Shown: piece by piece, positions 23,873 through 31,765 of the stretch | Numbering within the stretch: position 1 is the stretch's first letter | How the letters are laid out: each line of letters opens with the position of its first letter | DNA from: Bacilli bacterium | Lineage (GTDB): Bacteria; Bacillota_I; Bacilli_A; RFN20; CAG-826 | Assembly: GCA_028705995.1 (NCBI GenBank) | Contig: JAQWCH010000010.1 | Span: 1-36,091, forward strand | DNA: 36,091 bases | Direction of reading: 5' to 3' | Notes under the pieces: generated by a model | What the model was told of the DNA's origin: nothing | The model's input: only the letters and a program-made list of their open reading frames with translations | Databases searched by the model: none | Position numbers and translations under genes: made by a program

Positions 23873-25433
23873 CAAAAAAACAAAATTATTAAGTGGTAAT
23901 AAGCGCATTGATTATAAGCGCTTGTTCTTCATTTTCTTCGTATGCTTTTTTGTTTTATTCGCCTTTGTCATTGTGCTAGCAACTGGCTTGCTTGATAATG
24001 CTTTGGGCGCAACTTTAAAATGGGTATTGATTATTCTAACCAGTGTAATTGCCCTTACTTTTTTAATTCTCGCCTTTTTATTTTTCTCACAGTCGAAAAA
24101 ACTTGCCGTGCAAAAACAACTTGATAGTGATGTATTTCCCTTACTTGATAACGTTTTTGATGAACGGGCATTAATTGAAAGAACGAATAAATTATTAAAA
24201 AGACGACCTGATCAAGTTTTTTATAGTGTTGCTTTTTCAACCTTCAAATTTAAAAAAGAAGTTTTTATGCGTTATGGTTATGAAAAAGAATCGCAAATTA
24301 TCTCAATTATCTTCTTAGCGATTGATGAACTTAAAGCACAAGTGCCGAATACTATTTATGGTTATGACTATAGTGAGCACTTCTTAATACTCTTACAAGA
24401 TGTGTCGGCGAACGATGTGCAAAATATTTTAGAAAAGCTTACAGAGCGCATTAATCGTCTGCTTGAAGAATATAAGATTGACATAGAAATATTACCGCAT
24501 TATGGGGTTGGGGTCCGCTCAGATCAAGAAAGCTTAACGGCGCAGGCTCTTTACCAAAATGCATTAACCGCCAGTGACCATGGGCGCCTTTCAAGTGAAC
24601 GGGGCGGCATCTTCTTCTTTGATGAAACGATGTTTAGCCGCAACGAACGCAATGTCGGGCTTGCCCGTGATATTGAAAAGGGACTGGAAAAAAATGAATT
24701 TGAAGTTTATTTCCAACCAAAATATGATTTAAATCTCAAACGTTTCTCCGGCGCTGAAGCTTTATTAAGATGGCATCACCCTGAACGCGGGACAATTCTC
24801 CCGGGTGCTTTTATTGCCTTAGCAGAACAATCAGACTTAGCCATTCGGATTGACTATTACGTTATTGATTTAGTTTGTAAATACTTGGCTGATTGGCGAG
24901 ACAAGGGATTACGGCTATTGCCCGTCTCAGTTAATATTTCTAAACGGACGATTTTTACCGTCGATATTGCCGCATATATTGAAAAAACAATTAAAAAACA
25001 TAGTATCAATCCGTTGTTACTAGAAATTGAAATTGTGGAAGCCCCATCGCCTTATGATGTTTTGTATTTATTAACAACAGTCAAGAAAATTAAGGCCTTG
25101 AATATCAAAGTTTCAATTGATGATTTTGGTACTGGTTTCTCTTCGTTAAGTTACATTAAAAAAATCCCGTTTGATATTATTAAAATCGATAAAGCCTTCT
25201 TAAGCGATATTGAAATTGATCATAAGTCACGGGGCCTCGTCGAAGAAATTATTAAATTAGCCCATATTCTTGAAACTTATGTAATTATTGAAGGTGTCCA
25301 AGAAGCTGAACAAATCAAACTGCTCAAAGCGATGAAAGCGGACTGCATTCAAGGTTATTATTATAGTGAACCTTTAAAGCCACAAGACTACATTGCCTTT
25401 ATCACCAATAATAAATTCGAAAAAAGGAAGTAA
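23865..25433 (+). CDS. Cyclic di-GMP phosphodiesterase (degenerate GGDEF + EAL), membrane
   Basis: About 522 aa. Two N-terminal helices (about 20-70) precede a degenerate GGDEF domain in which the catalytic motif reads YDYSE, so it cannot cyclise GTP. A full EAL domain follows: GAEALLRW, VSVNIS, LEIEIVEA, IDDFGTGFSSL, IKIDKAF, EGVQ and CIQGYYYSEP. Metal and catalytic positions are present; the only oddity is EGVQ where EGVE is usual. It should hydrolyse c-di-GMP. The ATG at 23865 is chosen because AGGTGA lies 5 nt upstream; the track start is a GTG at 23856. The start overlaps sipW by 8 nt. As part of a riboswitch-activated unit it would lower its own inducer. Confidence 0.9.
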   Translation: MSNKKTKLLSGNKRIDYKRLFFIFFVCFFVLFAFVIVLATGLLDNALGATLKWVLIILTSVIALTFLILAFLFFSQSKKLAVQKQLDSDVFPLLDNVFDERALIERTNKLLKRRPDQVFYSVAFSTFKFKKEVFMRYGYEKESQIISIIFLAIDELKAQVPNTIYGYDYSEHFLILLQDVSANDVQNILEKLTERINRLLEEYKIDIEILPHYGVGVRSDQESLTAQALYQNALTASDHGRLSSERGGIFFFDETMFSRNERNVGLARDIEKGLEKNEFEVYFQPKYDLNLKRFSGAEALLRWHHPERGTILPGAFIALAEQSDLAIRIDYYVIDLVCKYLADWRDKGLRLLPVSVNISKRTIFTVDIAAYIEKTIKKHSINPLLLEIEIVEAPSPYDVLYLLTTVKKIKALNIKVSIDDFGTGFSSLSYIKKIPFDIIKIDKAFLSDIEIDHKSRGLVEEIIKLAHILETYVIIEGVQEAEQIKLLKAMKADCIQGYYYSEPLKPQDYIAFITNNKFEKRK

Positions 25434-25438
25434 GCGAT

Positions 25439-26170
25439 ATGATTTTAATAATTGGTACGACACCTGATGATATCATCTACTATAAAAACCGCATGCGGAT
25501 TAAAGAACAAGGCTTAATTTCTGCTAACTATCCTTATTATGTCGGGCGTTTAGCAAATAAAGATGTTTGTTTAACCTATACAGGCTATTCGAATATTGCT
25601 TCTGGCGTGATTGCTGGTTATATGATTGAGAAATTTTCGCCATATATTGTGATTATCACTGGGGCCGCATCGACGATCAATTTAAAAGCCAAGCAGTCCG
25701 ATTTATTTATTGCTGAGAAAATTTATCTTGGTGATGTCGATCTAACTTCGCTCGCTGATGTGCGTTATGGCCAAATTGAAAATCTCCCGCCATTTTATTC
25801 TTCCGATGAAGACTATATTCGCATGATTGAAACAATAAATAGCAAAACCGAAAATCGTCATTTATTGCGTGGTCCATTAATTTCGACAAACGTGTTCTTC
25901 AACGAGGAGAAAAAAGCCGAAAAGGTGCTTAAAGATCAATTTGGCAATATTGAATCGATGACGGCGTTTGATACAGAAGCCGGTGGCATTGTGACCGCTT
26001 GTGGCATTTATAGTGTTCCCTGGCTCCTACTTAAAGTAATTAATTACCACGTCGGTGATGAAATGGAATTTATATCAAGCCCGCGCATTAGCGTTGAAGC
26101 ACAGCCACAAATTGGTTACATCATCGAAACCTTGCTCTTAGAATTAGTTCATTCATTTAACAATATCTAG
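25439..26170 (+). CDS. Divergent MTA/SAH-nucleosidase-like protein
   Basis: A 243-aa cytoplasmic protein of the PNP/UDP phosphorylase fold. Alignable blocks with MTA/SAH nucleosidase are IITGAAST, SDLFIAEKIYLGDVDLT, YGQIENLP, GPLISTNVFF and FDTEAGGIVTACGIYSVPWLLLKVI. The purine/ribose-binding Glu of the EME block is present as DTE, but the catalytic Asp of the ISD motif is not evident (reads INYHVGD). It may have altered chemistry or bind nucleosides without cleavage. It lies 5 nt after the EAL gene with AGGAAG as ribosome site, so it is firmly in unit 2. A link to nucleotide signalling is only suggested by context. Confidence 0.72.
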   Translation: MILIIGTTPDDIIYYKNRMRIKEQGLISANYPYYVGRLANKDVCLTYTGYSNIASGVIAGYMIEKFSPYIVIITGAASTINLKAKQSDLFIAEKIYLGDVDLTSLADVRYGQIENLPPFYSSDEDYIRMIETINSKTENRHLLRGPLISTNVFFNEEKKAEKVLKDQFGNIESMTAFDTEAGGIVTACGIYSVPWLLLKVINYHVGDEMEFISSPRISVEAQPQIGYIIETLLLELVHSFNNI

Positions 26171-26230
26171 ATTTCACACTTCGATCGCGCTTAAGCAAGT
26201 AATAATACATCACAAAATTGGAGGTCGCTT

Positions 26231-28714
26231 ATGTTTGAAAAGATTCTCATCTTTGCACAAGTTAAAGCAACACGGGAAGCTATTGCCATTGCACTTGCTG
26301 ATACGTATTCCACGATTTGTGTGCAAGATGAACACACTGCTATTCAAGAAATTAAAAATAACAGCGACATCCGCATTTTATTAATTGATCTTGAAAATAA
26401 TGATTTTGTCGCTGAAAATTTTATTGAAATTTTTAATATTCACTCGACCTTTCGTAAAATTAAAATTATCGTCTTTGGTGGCGCTAATGATCAAGAATTA
26501 ATCGCGCGTTGTTTAGAAAAAGGCGCAAGTGATTTTGTTATAAAACCGCTTGATGCCGGTGCATTAAAAATATTATTATCAATGCATATCAATCAGATGT
26601 CCGATACCGTGCTTGAAGATGCGCTTGAAGATACAAATGTTATGTTTAATCGTTTATTTAACGATTCACCGATTGGCGTCGCAATTACGCGCATTAGCAA
26701 AATCGGTGAAGACAAATTACGAACCGTAATTATGAACCCGACCTATGCAAAAATAATTGGTCGGAAAAACGAAAGATTCAGTGGACTTGATTGGCAAGAA
26801 ATCACTCATCCTGATGATGTCGAAATAAGCCGCAAACTTTACGAAAAACTCGAACGCGGTGAAATCAATAGCTATACACGAGAAAAACGTTATATCCGTC
26901 CCGATGGTTCAATTGTCTGGGTCAATGTGATTGTTTCTGCATTTGCCAGTACAAATCCACATGAATTCTCTTTTATTTCGTTTATTCAAGATATTACAGA
27001 AAACCGCAAAATTAACACCGACTTAGCCGAGAGTGAACGCAGTAAATCAGTTTTATTATCACACCTACCCGGACTTGCTTATCGTTGCGATTACGACCGT
27101 GATTGGACAATGCGCTTTGTTTCCCAAGGCTGTAAAAAATTAACTGGTTATGATCCGGAAGATTTAATTGATAATAAAGTTATTTCATATAATGACCTCA
27201 TAGCACCCGAATCGCATTATCCAATTTGGCAAGAATGGAAACGCGTATTAGCAAAAAGATTACCATTTACTTATGAATATCAAATCATCACGAAAGAAGG
27301 CGTCCGCAAATGGGTGTTAGAACTCGGCGAAGGGGTTTTTGATGATGATGGTCAGGTCATTGCTTTAGAAGGCATTATTGTTGATATTGATTATTTAAAA
27401 CAAATGGAAGAAAAGATTCGCTACAACGCTGACTTTGATGAGGCGACCAAACTTCATAACCGCAATTATCTCGAACGTTTACTTGATACCCATATTAAAC
27501 AAGGACGAACAACAAATAAAGCGTTATTTGGAATTAACCTTAATACAATCCAGGCGTTAATCCTTGCCCGTGGTTATCACTATGGAATGGATTTAATTCA
27601 TAAGATTGCTGATGAACTAAAAGCTTTTACCAGTGAAAACTTTCAACTATTCCTGACACATGAAAACCGTTTTTGCTTCTATATTCAAAAATATGAAAAC
27701 AAAGAAGAATTAATTCGTTTTAATCAAAAGATTACCAAGGTACTTGAACCGATATTACTTATGGAACGTATTTCATGTGGTATTGGTATTTTAGAAATTA
27801 CAAATGCGCATTATGAGTCTGCTGACCAGATCCTTAAAGATACATTAGTAGCGACCGAACGCGCATTGCTTAGGGGTGATGAAGATAGTCTTATTTCTTA
27901 TACCTTCTTTGATCAAAAAATGCTCGATGCCATTGAACGCGAAAAAACATTAAAAAGTGAATTATTAGCGTTATCAACCTCAGCCGATGACTCTAACTTA
28001 ATTCTACACTTTCAACCAGTGATGGATCTAAAAACGGATAAGGTTGTTTCGTTTGAAGCTTTGGTTCGCTTCCAAAGCCCGACACTTGGATTAATTCCGC
28101 CGCTTGAATTTATTCCATTACTCGAAAAAACCAAACTCATTATTCCGATTGGTGAAATGATTTTAGGACGCGCCTTGCGTTTTTTGAAAAAACTCGAGAA
28201 AAATGGATTTACGGGGACGATATCAATCAATGTTTCCGCTGTACAGTTACTATCACAAGACTTCGCTTTCCGCGCAATTCAAAAAATTCGTGATATTAAT
28301 GTCGATCCAAACAAGATATGGCTCGAAATTACCGAATCCGTCTTTGCCAATAATTATCAAGTGATTAATGAAGTTCTTGGTCATGTAATTGACCTCGGCG
28401 TCCATATCACAATTGATGACTTTGGAACTGGTTATTCTTCTTTATACCGGCTATTGAGACTCAATACAAACGGTTTAAAAATTGATCGCGCATTTATTGA
28501 TGGCATCGAACTTGTCGATGAGCATATGGCAATTACCCAAGATATTATCTCGCTTGGCAAAAAACTAAACTATCTAATCGTCGCCGAAGGTATTGAAAAC
28601 GAGAAACAACTGCATTACCTCAAGGGCTATAATTGTGATTACGGTCAAGGTTACTTATTCTCGCGTCCGCTTGATGAAGAGCACGCGCTAGAGTACTTTA
28701 TTAAACATAGCTGA
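26231..28714 (+). CDS. Pseudo-receiver / PAS-PAS / degenerate GGDEF / EAL phosphodiesterase
   Basis: An 827-aa soluble multidomain protein. Residues 1-125 form a receiver-like domain with LLIDLEN (phospho-acceptor-like Asp) and FVIKPLD, but the acidic pair and the Thr/Ser are missing, so phosphorylation is doubtful. PAS 1 (about 135-255) has the PAC motif RYIRPDGSIVWVNV. PAS 2 (about 270-395) has GYDPEDL and YQIITKEGVRKWV. A GGDEF-like domain has lost its motif (THENRFCF). The EAL domain (about 590-825) is intact: SFEALVRF, SINVS, LEITES, IDDFGTGYSSL, LKIDRAF, AEGIEN and YGQGYLFSRPL. GGAGG precedes the ATG. It is the last gene of unit 2, a second c-di-GMP-degrading enzyme with a cytoplasmic sensor. 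Confidence 0.9.
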   Translation: MFEKILIFAQVKATREAIAIALADTYSTICVQDEHTAIQEIKNNSDIRILLIDLENNDFVAENFIEIFNIHSTFRKIKIIVFGGANDQELIARCLEKGASDFVIKPLDAGALKILLSMHINQMSDTVLEDALEDTNVMFNRLFNDSPIGVAITRISKIGEDKLRTVIMNPTYAKIIGRKNERFSGLDWQEITHPDDVEISRKLYEKLERGEINSYTREKRYIRPDGSIVWVNVIVSAFASTNPHEFSFISFIQDITENRKINTDLAESERSKSVLLSHLPGLAYRCDYDRDWTMRFVSQGCKKLTGYDPEDLIDNKVISYNDLIAPESHYPIWQEWKRVLAKRLPFTYEYQIITKEGVRKWVLELGEGVFDDDGQVIALEGIIVDIDYLKQMEEKIRYNADFDEATKLHNRNYLERLLDTHIKQGRTTNKALFGINLNTIQALILARGYHYGMDLIHKIADELKAFTSENFQLFLTHENRFCFYIQKYENKEELIRFNQKITKVLEPILLMERISCGIGILEITNAHYESADQILKDTLVATERALLRGDEDSLISYTFFDQKMLDAIEREKTLKSELLALSTSADDSNLILHFQPVMDLKTDKVVSFEALVRFQSPTLGLIPPLEFIPLLEKTKLIIPIGEMILGRALRFLKKLEKNGFTGTISINVSAVQLLSQDFAFRAIQKIRDINVDPNKIWLEITESVFANNYQVINEVLGHVIDLGVHITIDDFGTGYSSLYRLLRLNTNGLKIDRAFIDGIELVDEHMAITQDIISLGKKLNYLIVAEGIENEKQLHYLKGYNCDYGQGYLFSRPLDEEHALEYFIKHS

Positions 28715-28736
28715 CCACCGCCTAATGGTCGAAAAA

Positions 28737-28771
28737 AATGTGTTCAACTTTCGCTGAACACATTTTTATTT
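28737..28771. terminator. Bidirectional intrinsic terminator
   Basis: AATGTGTTCA-ACTTTCGC-TGAACACATT is a 10-bp stem with T-rich tails on both strands. It ends unit 2 on the plus strand and the DEAD-box helicase gene on the minus strand. Confidence 0.9.
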
Positions 28772-28785
28772 ATTTTGAGAAGTGA

Positions 28786-30390
28786 TTAATCCCGGTACTT
28801 AGATTGATAAAAACGTTTCTTTTTTGTATAAGTTCGTGGAGCTGAAGAAAATTCTCCACCAGTTGCTTGATCGGCACGCTTTTTCTTTGAATAAGCACGC
28901 GGGGCATAGTTTGCTTCCTCTGTGCTCGATTGATAAGCACGCTTTGTTCGATTATAACTACGGGGTTCGGAGTTAAAACCTTCACTACTTGTTTGATAGG
29001 AACGTTTCTTTTTTGCAAAGTTGCGTGGTGCTGAAGAGATTTCTTCGCTCGGTGATTTATCAAACTTTGGCGTGCGTTTACTCTTATATTTTCTTAATTC
29101 ATGATCTGGGGATTCTTTAAAATGCGTAGACCTTTGAAAATTAGTTTTCCGTTCGTCATTATTAGAACGATTACTTGAATAATTTCTTTTTGAATTACGC
29201 GTCGGCTCACGCTTTTCTTCTTTTTCTTGGCTGATAACAACTTTTTTGAATTTACTATCAGCATTAACTGGACCAAGGGTTAATACTATCATTTTTAATC
29301 CGGTATGCTTTTCAACCGCGCGTAGAAGCGACTTTTCCGCCCCGCTACAGAACGTATAGGCTTCGCCGGATAAACCACGTCGACCAGTTCGACCAATGCG
29401 GTGGACATAGGTTTCTGCGCTTTCTGGTAAGTCAAAGTTTATTACGTGCGATAGGTTATCAATATCAATCCCGCGCGCCGCAATATCAGTGGCAACTAAG
29501 ACACGGTTTTTGCCGCTTTTAAAATCATTAAGGGCGATTTGCCTAGCTTTTTGTGATTTGTTACCATGAATAGCATCGGTTTTCACACCATAGGATAATA
29601 AATCTTTAACAAGATTATTTGCCCCATGTTTAGTTCGGGTAAACACTAAAATCGAGGTGAGTTTATTATCAGTAAGTAGATCGAGCAATAAATTAACCTT
29701 TTCTTTTTTCTCAACAAAAAAGACCGAATGATGAATTTTATCAATCATCTTGTCAGGCGCGGACATCATCAATGTTTTTGGATCAATTAATAAATCCCGC
29801 GCAAGCGTTGAAACTGCTGGGGAGATGGTCGCCGAGAACATGAGTGTTTGCCGTTCTTTCGGAATAAAACCTTTAATGTGTTTAACGTCATTAATAAAGC
29901 CCATATCTAACATCGTGTCGGCTTCATCAAGGACAAAGTAATGGACATCACGTAAAGAAACAACATGTTGTTTTAATAAATCTTTTAACCGTCCAGGTGT
30001 CGCGACAAGAATATCGATGCCTTTTTTAAGCATCTTCTCTTGACCACGTTGGGAAGCCCCGCCATAGATGGCACCGGTGTGAATATTCGCGTAACTGCTA
30101 TAGGAGTTAAAAGCATCTTTAATTTGCTCAGCTAACTCACGCGTTGGCGCTAAGATTAACGCCCGAATTTTTTGTTCTTTATCCTGAATTTTACTAATGG
30201 CAATCATTTGAATTAAAGGAATGGCAAAGGCAGCGGTTTTACCCGTCCCCGTTTGCGCACTGGCGAGTAAGTCATGACCGGCAAAAATAACTGGTAAAGC
30301 ACTGGTTTGAATTGGAGAAGGCGTTTCGTAGCCTTGATCATCAATTGCTTTAAGAATTGATGAACTAATTTCGAGTTGTTGGAATGTCAT
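28786..30390 (-). CDS. DEAD-box ATP-dependent RNA helicase with repetitive basic tail
   Basis: A 534-aa RNA helicase of the CshA/DeaD type. It contains a Q motif (YETPSPIQ), motif I ASAQTGTGKT, Ia PTRELAEQ, II VLDEAD, III MFSAT, and HRIGRTGRRG (VI). Helicases of this family unwind structured mRNA and help ribosome assembly and RNA turnover, especially in the cold. After about residue 370 the protein is an Arg/Lys-rich, low-complexity RNA-binding-like tail ending in four 21-aa repeats. The 5' leader is about 190 nt and contains a short ORF and an intrinsic terminator. The ribosome site is weak (AAGAGA). Confidence 0.94.
   Translation of the reverse strand: MTFQQLEISSSILKAIDDQGYETPSPIQTSALPVIFAGHDLLASAQTGTGKTAAFAIPLIQMIAISKIQDKEQKIRALILAPTRELAEQIKDAFNSYSSYANIHTGAIYGGASQRGQEKMLKKGIDILVATPGRLKDLLKQHVVSLRDVHYFVLDEADTMLDMGFINDVKHIKGFIPKERQTLMFSATISPAVSTLARDLLIDPKTLMMSAPDKMIDKIHHSVFFVEKKEKVNLLLDLLTDNKLTSILVFTRTKHGANNLVKDLLSYGVKTDAIHGNKSQKARQIALNDFKSGKNRVLVATDIAARGIDIDNLSHVINFDLPESAETYVHRIGRTGRRGLSGEAYTFCSGAEKSLLRAVEKHTGLKMIVLTLGPVNADSKFKKVVISQEKEEKREPTRNSKRNYSSNRSNNDERKTNFQRSTHFKESPDHELRKYKSKRTPKFDKSPSEEISSAPRNFAKKKRSYQTSSEGFNSEPRSYNRTKRAYQSSTEEANYAPRAYSKKKRADQATGGEFSSAPRTYTKKKRFYQSKYRD
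28795..29046 (-). repeat. Four tandem 63-bp (21-aa) repeats in the helicase tail
   Basis: Residues about 449-532 consist of four copies of a unit of the form E-x-x-S-A-P-R-x-Y-x-K-K-K-R-x-Y-Q-x-S-x. Examples are SAPRNFAKKKRSYQ, SEPRSYNRTKRAYQ, YAPRAYSKKKRADQ and SAPRTYTKKKRFYQ. The copies are imperfect at DNA level. Copy number could vary by slippage or recombination. Confidence 0.85.
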
Positions 30391-30433
30391 ATTTTCTCTT
30401 TTCTATGAACTTTTTGTTCATCGGGATGAAACC

Positions 30434-30469
30434 AATAAAAAAGCGCTGGTATCAAAGCTAAACAGCGCT
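30434..30469 (-). terminator. Attenuator-like terminator in the helicase leader
   Basis: On the minus strand AGCGCTG-(14 nt)-CAGCGCT is followed by TTTTTTATT. It lies between the putative promoter and the helicase ATG with no other gene upstream on this strand, so it can only attenuate helicase transcription. Confidence 0.8.
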
Positions 30470-30527
30470 ATTTTGAATTCATCAATCAAGAGATATTAAT
30501 TCTTATGAACGGTCAAACTGTTTGTAA

Positions 30528-30575
30528 TTAAACAGGCGTTATGTAACTTTTGGTCTTCATATTTTTAATCATCAT
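30528..30575 (-). CDS. Putative 15-aa leader peptide upstream of the helicase
   Basis: The minus-strand ORF MMIKNMKTKSYITPV starts with a double ATG preceded by GAGG at 7-nt spacing and ends with TAA inside a CTGTTT/AAACAG hairpin. GGTCTT at the ribosome site can pair with AAGACC in the ORF. Its position ahead of the terminator fits a translation-sensing attenuator. The ORF is too short for independent proof. Confidence 0.4.
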   Translation of the reverse strand: MMIKNMKTKSYITPV

Positions 30576-30590
30576 TTTAAGACCTCGGTG

Positions 30591-30599
30591 AGTATACCA
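30591..30599 (-). promoter_or_regulatory. Putative extended -10 promoter of the helicase transcript
   Basis: The minus strand reads TGGTATACT, an extended -10. The -35 is weak. The start would lie near 30584, very close to the GAGG of the leader ORF. Confidence 0.45.
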
Positions 30600-30811
30600 T
30601 AAAAACAATAAAGTACATAGGGAAATGAAAAATTATCCTAATTCAAGTTGTCGAAGGCGATTTTTAATTGATGTTGATTTGAATTTTCTCATGTAACAAA
30701 AATGACGCAAATAATCCTTTTATAACTTCTAAGCTTGTCGTTAGACAAACAACAAAAAATACTAATTATTTTTTTCAATATCAGCATATAATTGAAATAG
30801 GAGGGATAAAT
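30600..30811. other. Intergenic region upstream of the truncated secreted-protein gene
   Basis: AT-rich, no ORF. A TTGTC-GTTA-GACAA inverted repeat (30735-30748) could be an operator. TATAAT (30787-30792) and the strong ribosome site AGGAGGG lie just before the next gene. Nothing else is recognised. Confidence 0.4.
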
Positions 30812-31207
30812 ATGAAACGGGAACTTAAACTCCTAATTGGAGTGCTCCCAATATTAACTAGTCTTATTCTACTTGATAAACAAGCATCGACTACTCAAGT
30901 ACAAGCTTCTGATCCGATTTGGGTTGAACAAGCTATTGCACCATCTGGTGAAGACTACAATTATACGATTTCATATAATCCGACAACTATCTTAGCAGTT
31001 AATCCCACCTTCCCAACCGAAGCGGATGGTGAAGACGTTACGCCATTAAATTATATGGAGATATTTTCCACCAATACTTATATTGATTTAACTGGTGGAA
31101 TCCGAAATGATTTTATGACAATGGGCACTTGGGCGATGATTCAAGGAAGTCACTTGCCAAAAAACAGTTTGGTGTGTTTGCTTTTAATCGATATGTATTG
31201 CTCATAA
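30812..31207 (+). CDS. Truncated secreted protein, probable frameshifted gene remnant
   Basis: A 131-aa ORF with a good ribosome site and a signal-like N-terminus (MKRELKLLIGVLPILTSLILL), followed by an acidic extracellular-type region. No family is recognised. After GSHLPK the frame runs out in an atypical NSLVCLLLIDMYCS. At the A-run around 31159-31164 another frame reads QFGVFAFNRYVLLINSA and stops at 31218, which looks more protein-like. A +1/-1 indel in the homopolymer, or a sequencing error, would explain this. Either product is short, so the gene is probably decayed or a 5' fragment. Confidence 0.5.
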   Translation: MKRELKLLIGVLPILTSLILLDKQASTTQVQASDPIWVEQAIAPSGEDYNYTISYNPTTILAVNPTFPTEADGEDVTPLNYMEIFSTNTYIDLTGGIRNDFMTMGTWAMIQGSHLPKNSLVCLLLIDMYCS

Positions 31208-31349
31208 ATTCGGCATAACTAAGTAAAAAATGAATTGATACCATTTTCTTGTACTTTATGTTCTTTGTAGTTATTGATCATTTATTGATTCATGAGTCTA
31301 TATTGTATAGGAGAATATCCTCCTAATGTCAACTTAATCCCAACGGTAA

Positions 31350-31733
31350 TTAATCAGCATCCATCTGCCTTGAATAAAACATTAAAATAGTAGTGCCCGC
31401 TATCATAATCAACATAGATACAGGAACTACCACTTTCATGATTGGAGACCAAGATATAATCCACTCTTGTAGTCTTACAATTCCTTGATAAACAAAATAA
31501 CCAATTAAAATCAAAATAATAAATACTGCAGAATATGCCACTTTTCCGGCGTTTCGACCGGAAATAAGACCCAAAGAAAACATGATTCCAACAATGGCAT
31601 AAGTAACCATACCTAAACCTAGCATTACCAAATTCCATATCTTATTATCAAGAAAACTAACACCCGTAATTGATATAGAGGTAATTAATGTAACAAGAAT
31701 AACTTTATAGACACCCAATGTTTTTGATTTCAT
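31350..31733 (-). CDS. Small four-helix membrane protein, unknown function
   Basis: A 127-aa protein with about four hydrophobic helices (roughly 8-28, 34-58, 66-86, 98-120) and short loops. No family is recognised and no clear ribosome site is seen. It lies 32 nt downstream of the 202-aa membrane protein gene on the same strand, probably one transcript. The second ORF-track entry in this stretch (31354..31638) is an out-of-frame shadow. Confidence 0.6.
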   Translation of the reverse strand: MKSKTLGVYKVILVTLITSISITGVSFLDNKIWNLVMLGLGMVTYAIVGIMFSLGLISGRNAGKVAYSAVFIILILIGYFVYQGIVRLQEWIISWSPIMKVVVPVSMLIMIAGTTILMFYSRQMDAD

Positions 31734-31765
31734 GTATTAGCCCAAATTTACTCACCTTATTTGTG

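Noticed and set aside
28795-29046. CRISPR-like repeat array
   Set aside because: The repeats are in-frame coding repeats of the helicase tail, imperfect and without spacers.
31354-31638. 94-aa aromatic-rich minus-strand ORF
   Set aside because: Out-of-frame shadow of the 127-aa membrane protein; composition (many Tyr, Phe, Cys, His) is non-biological.
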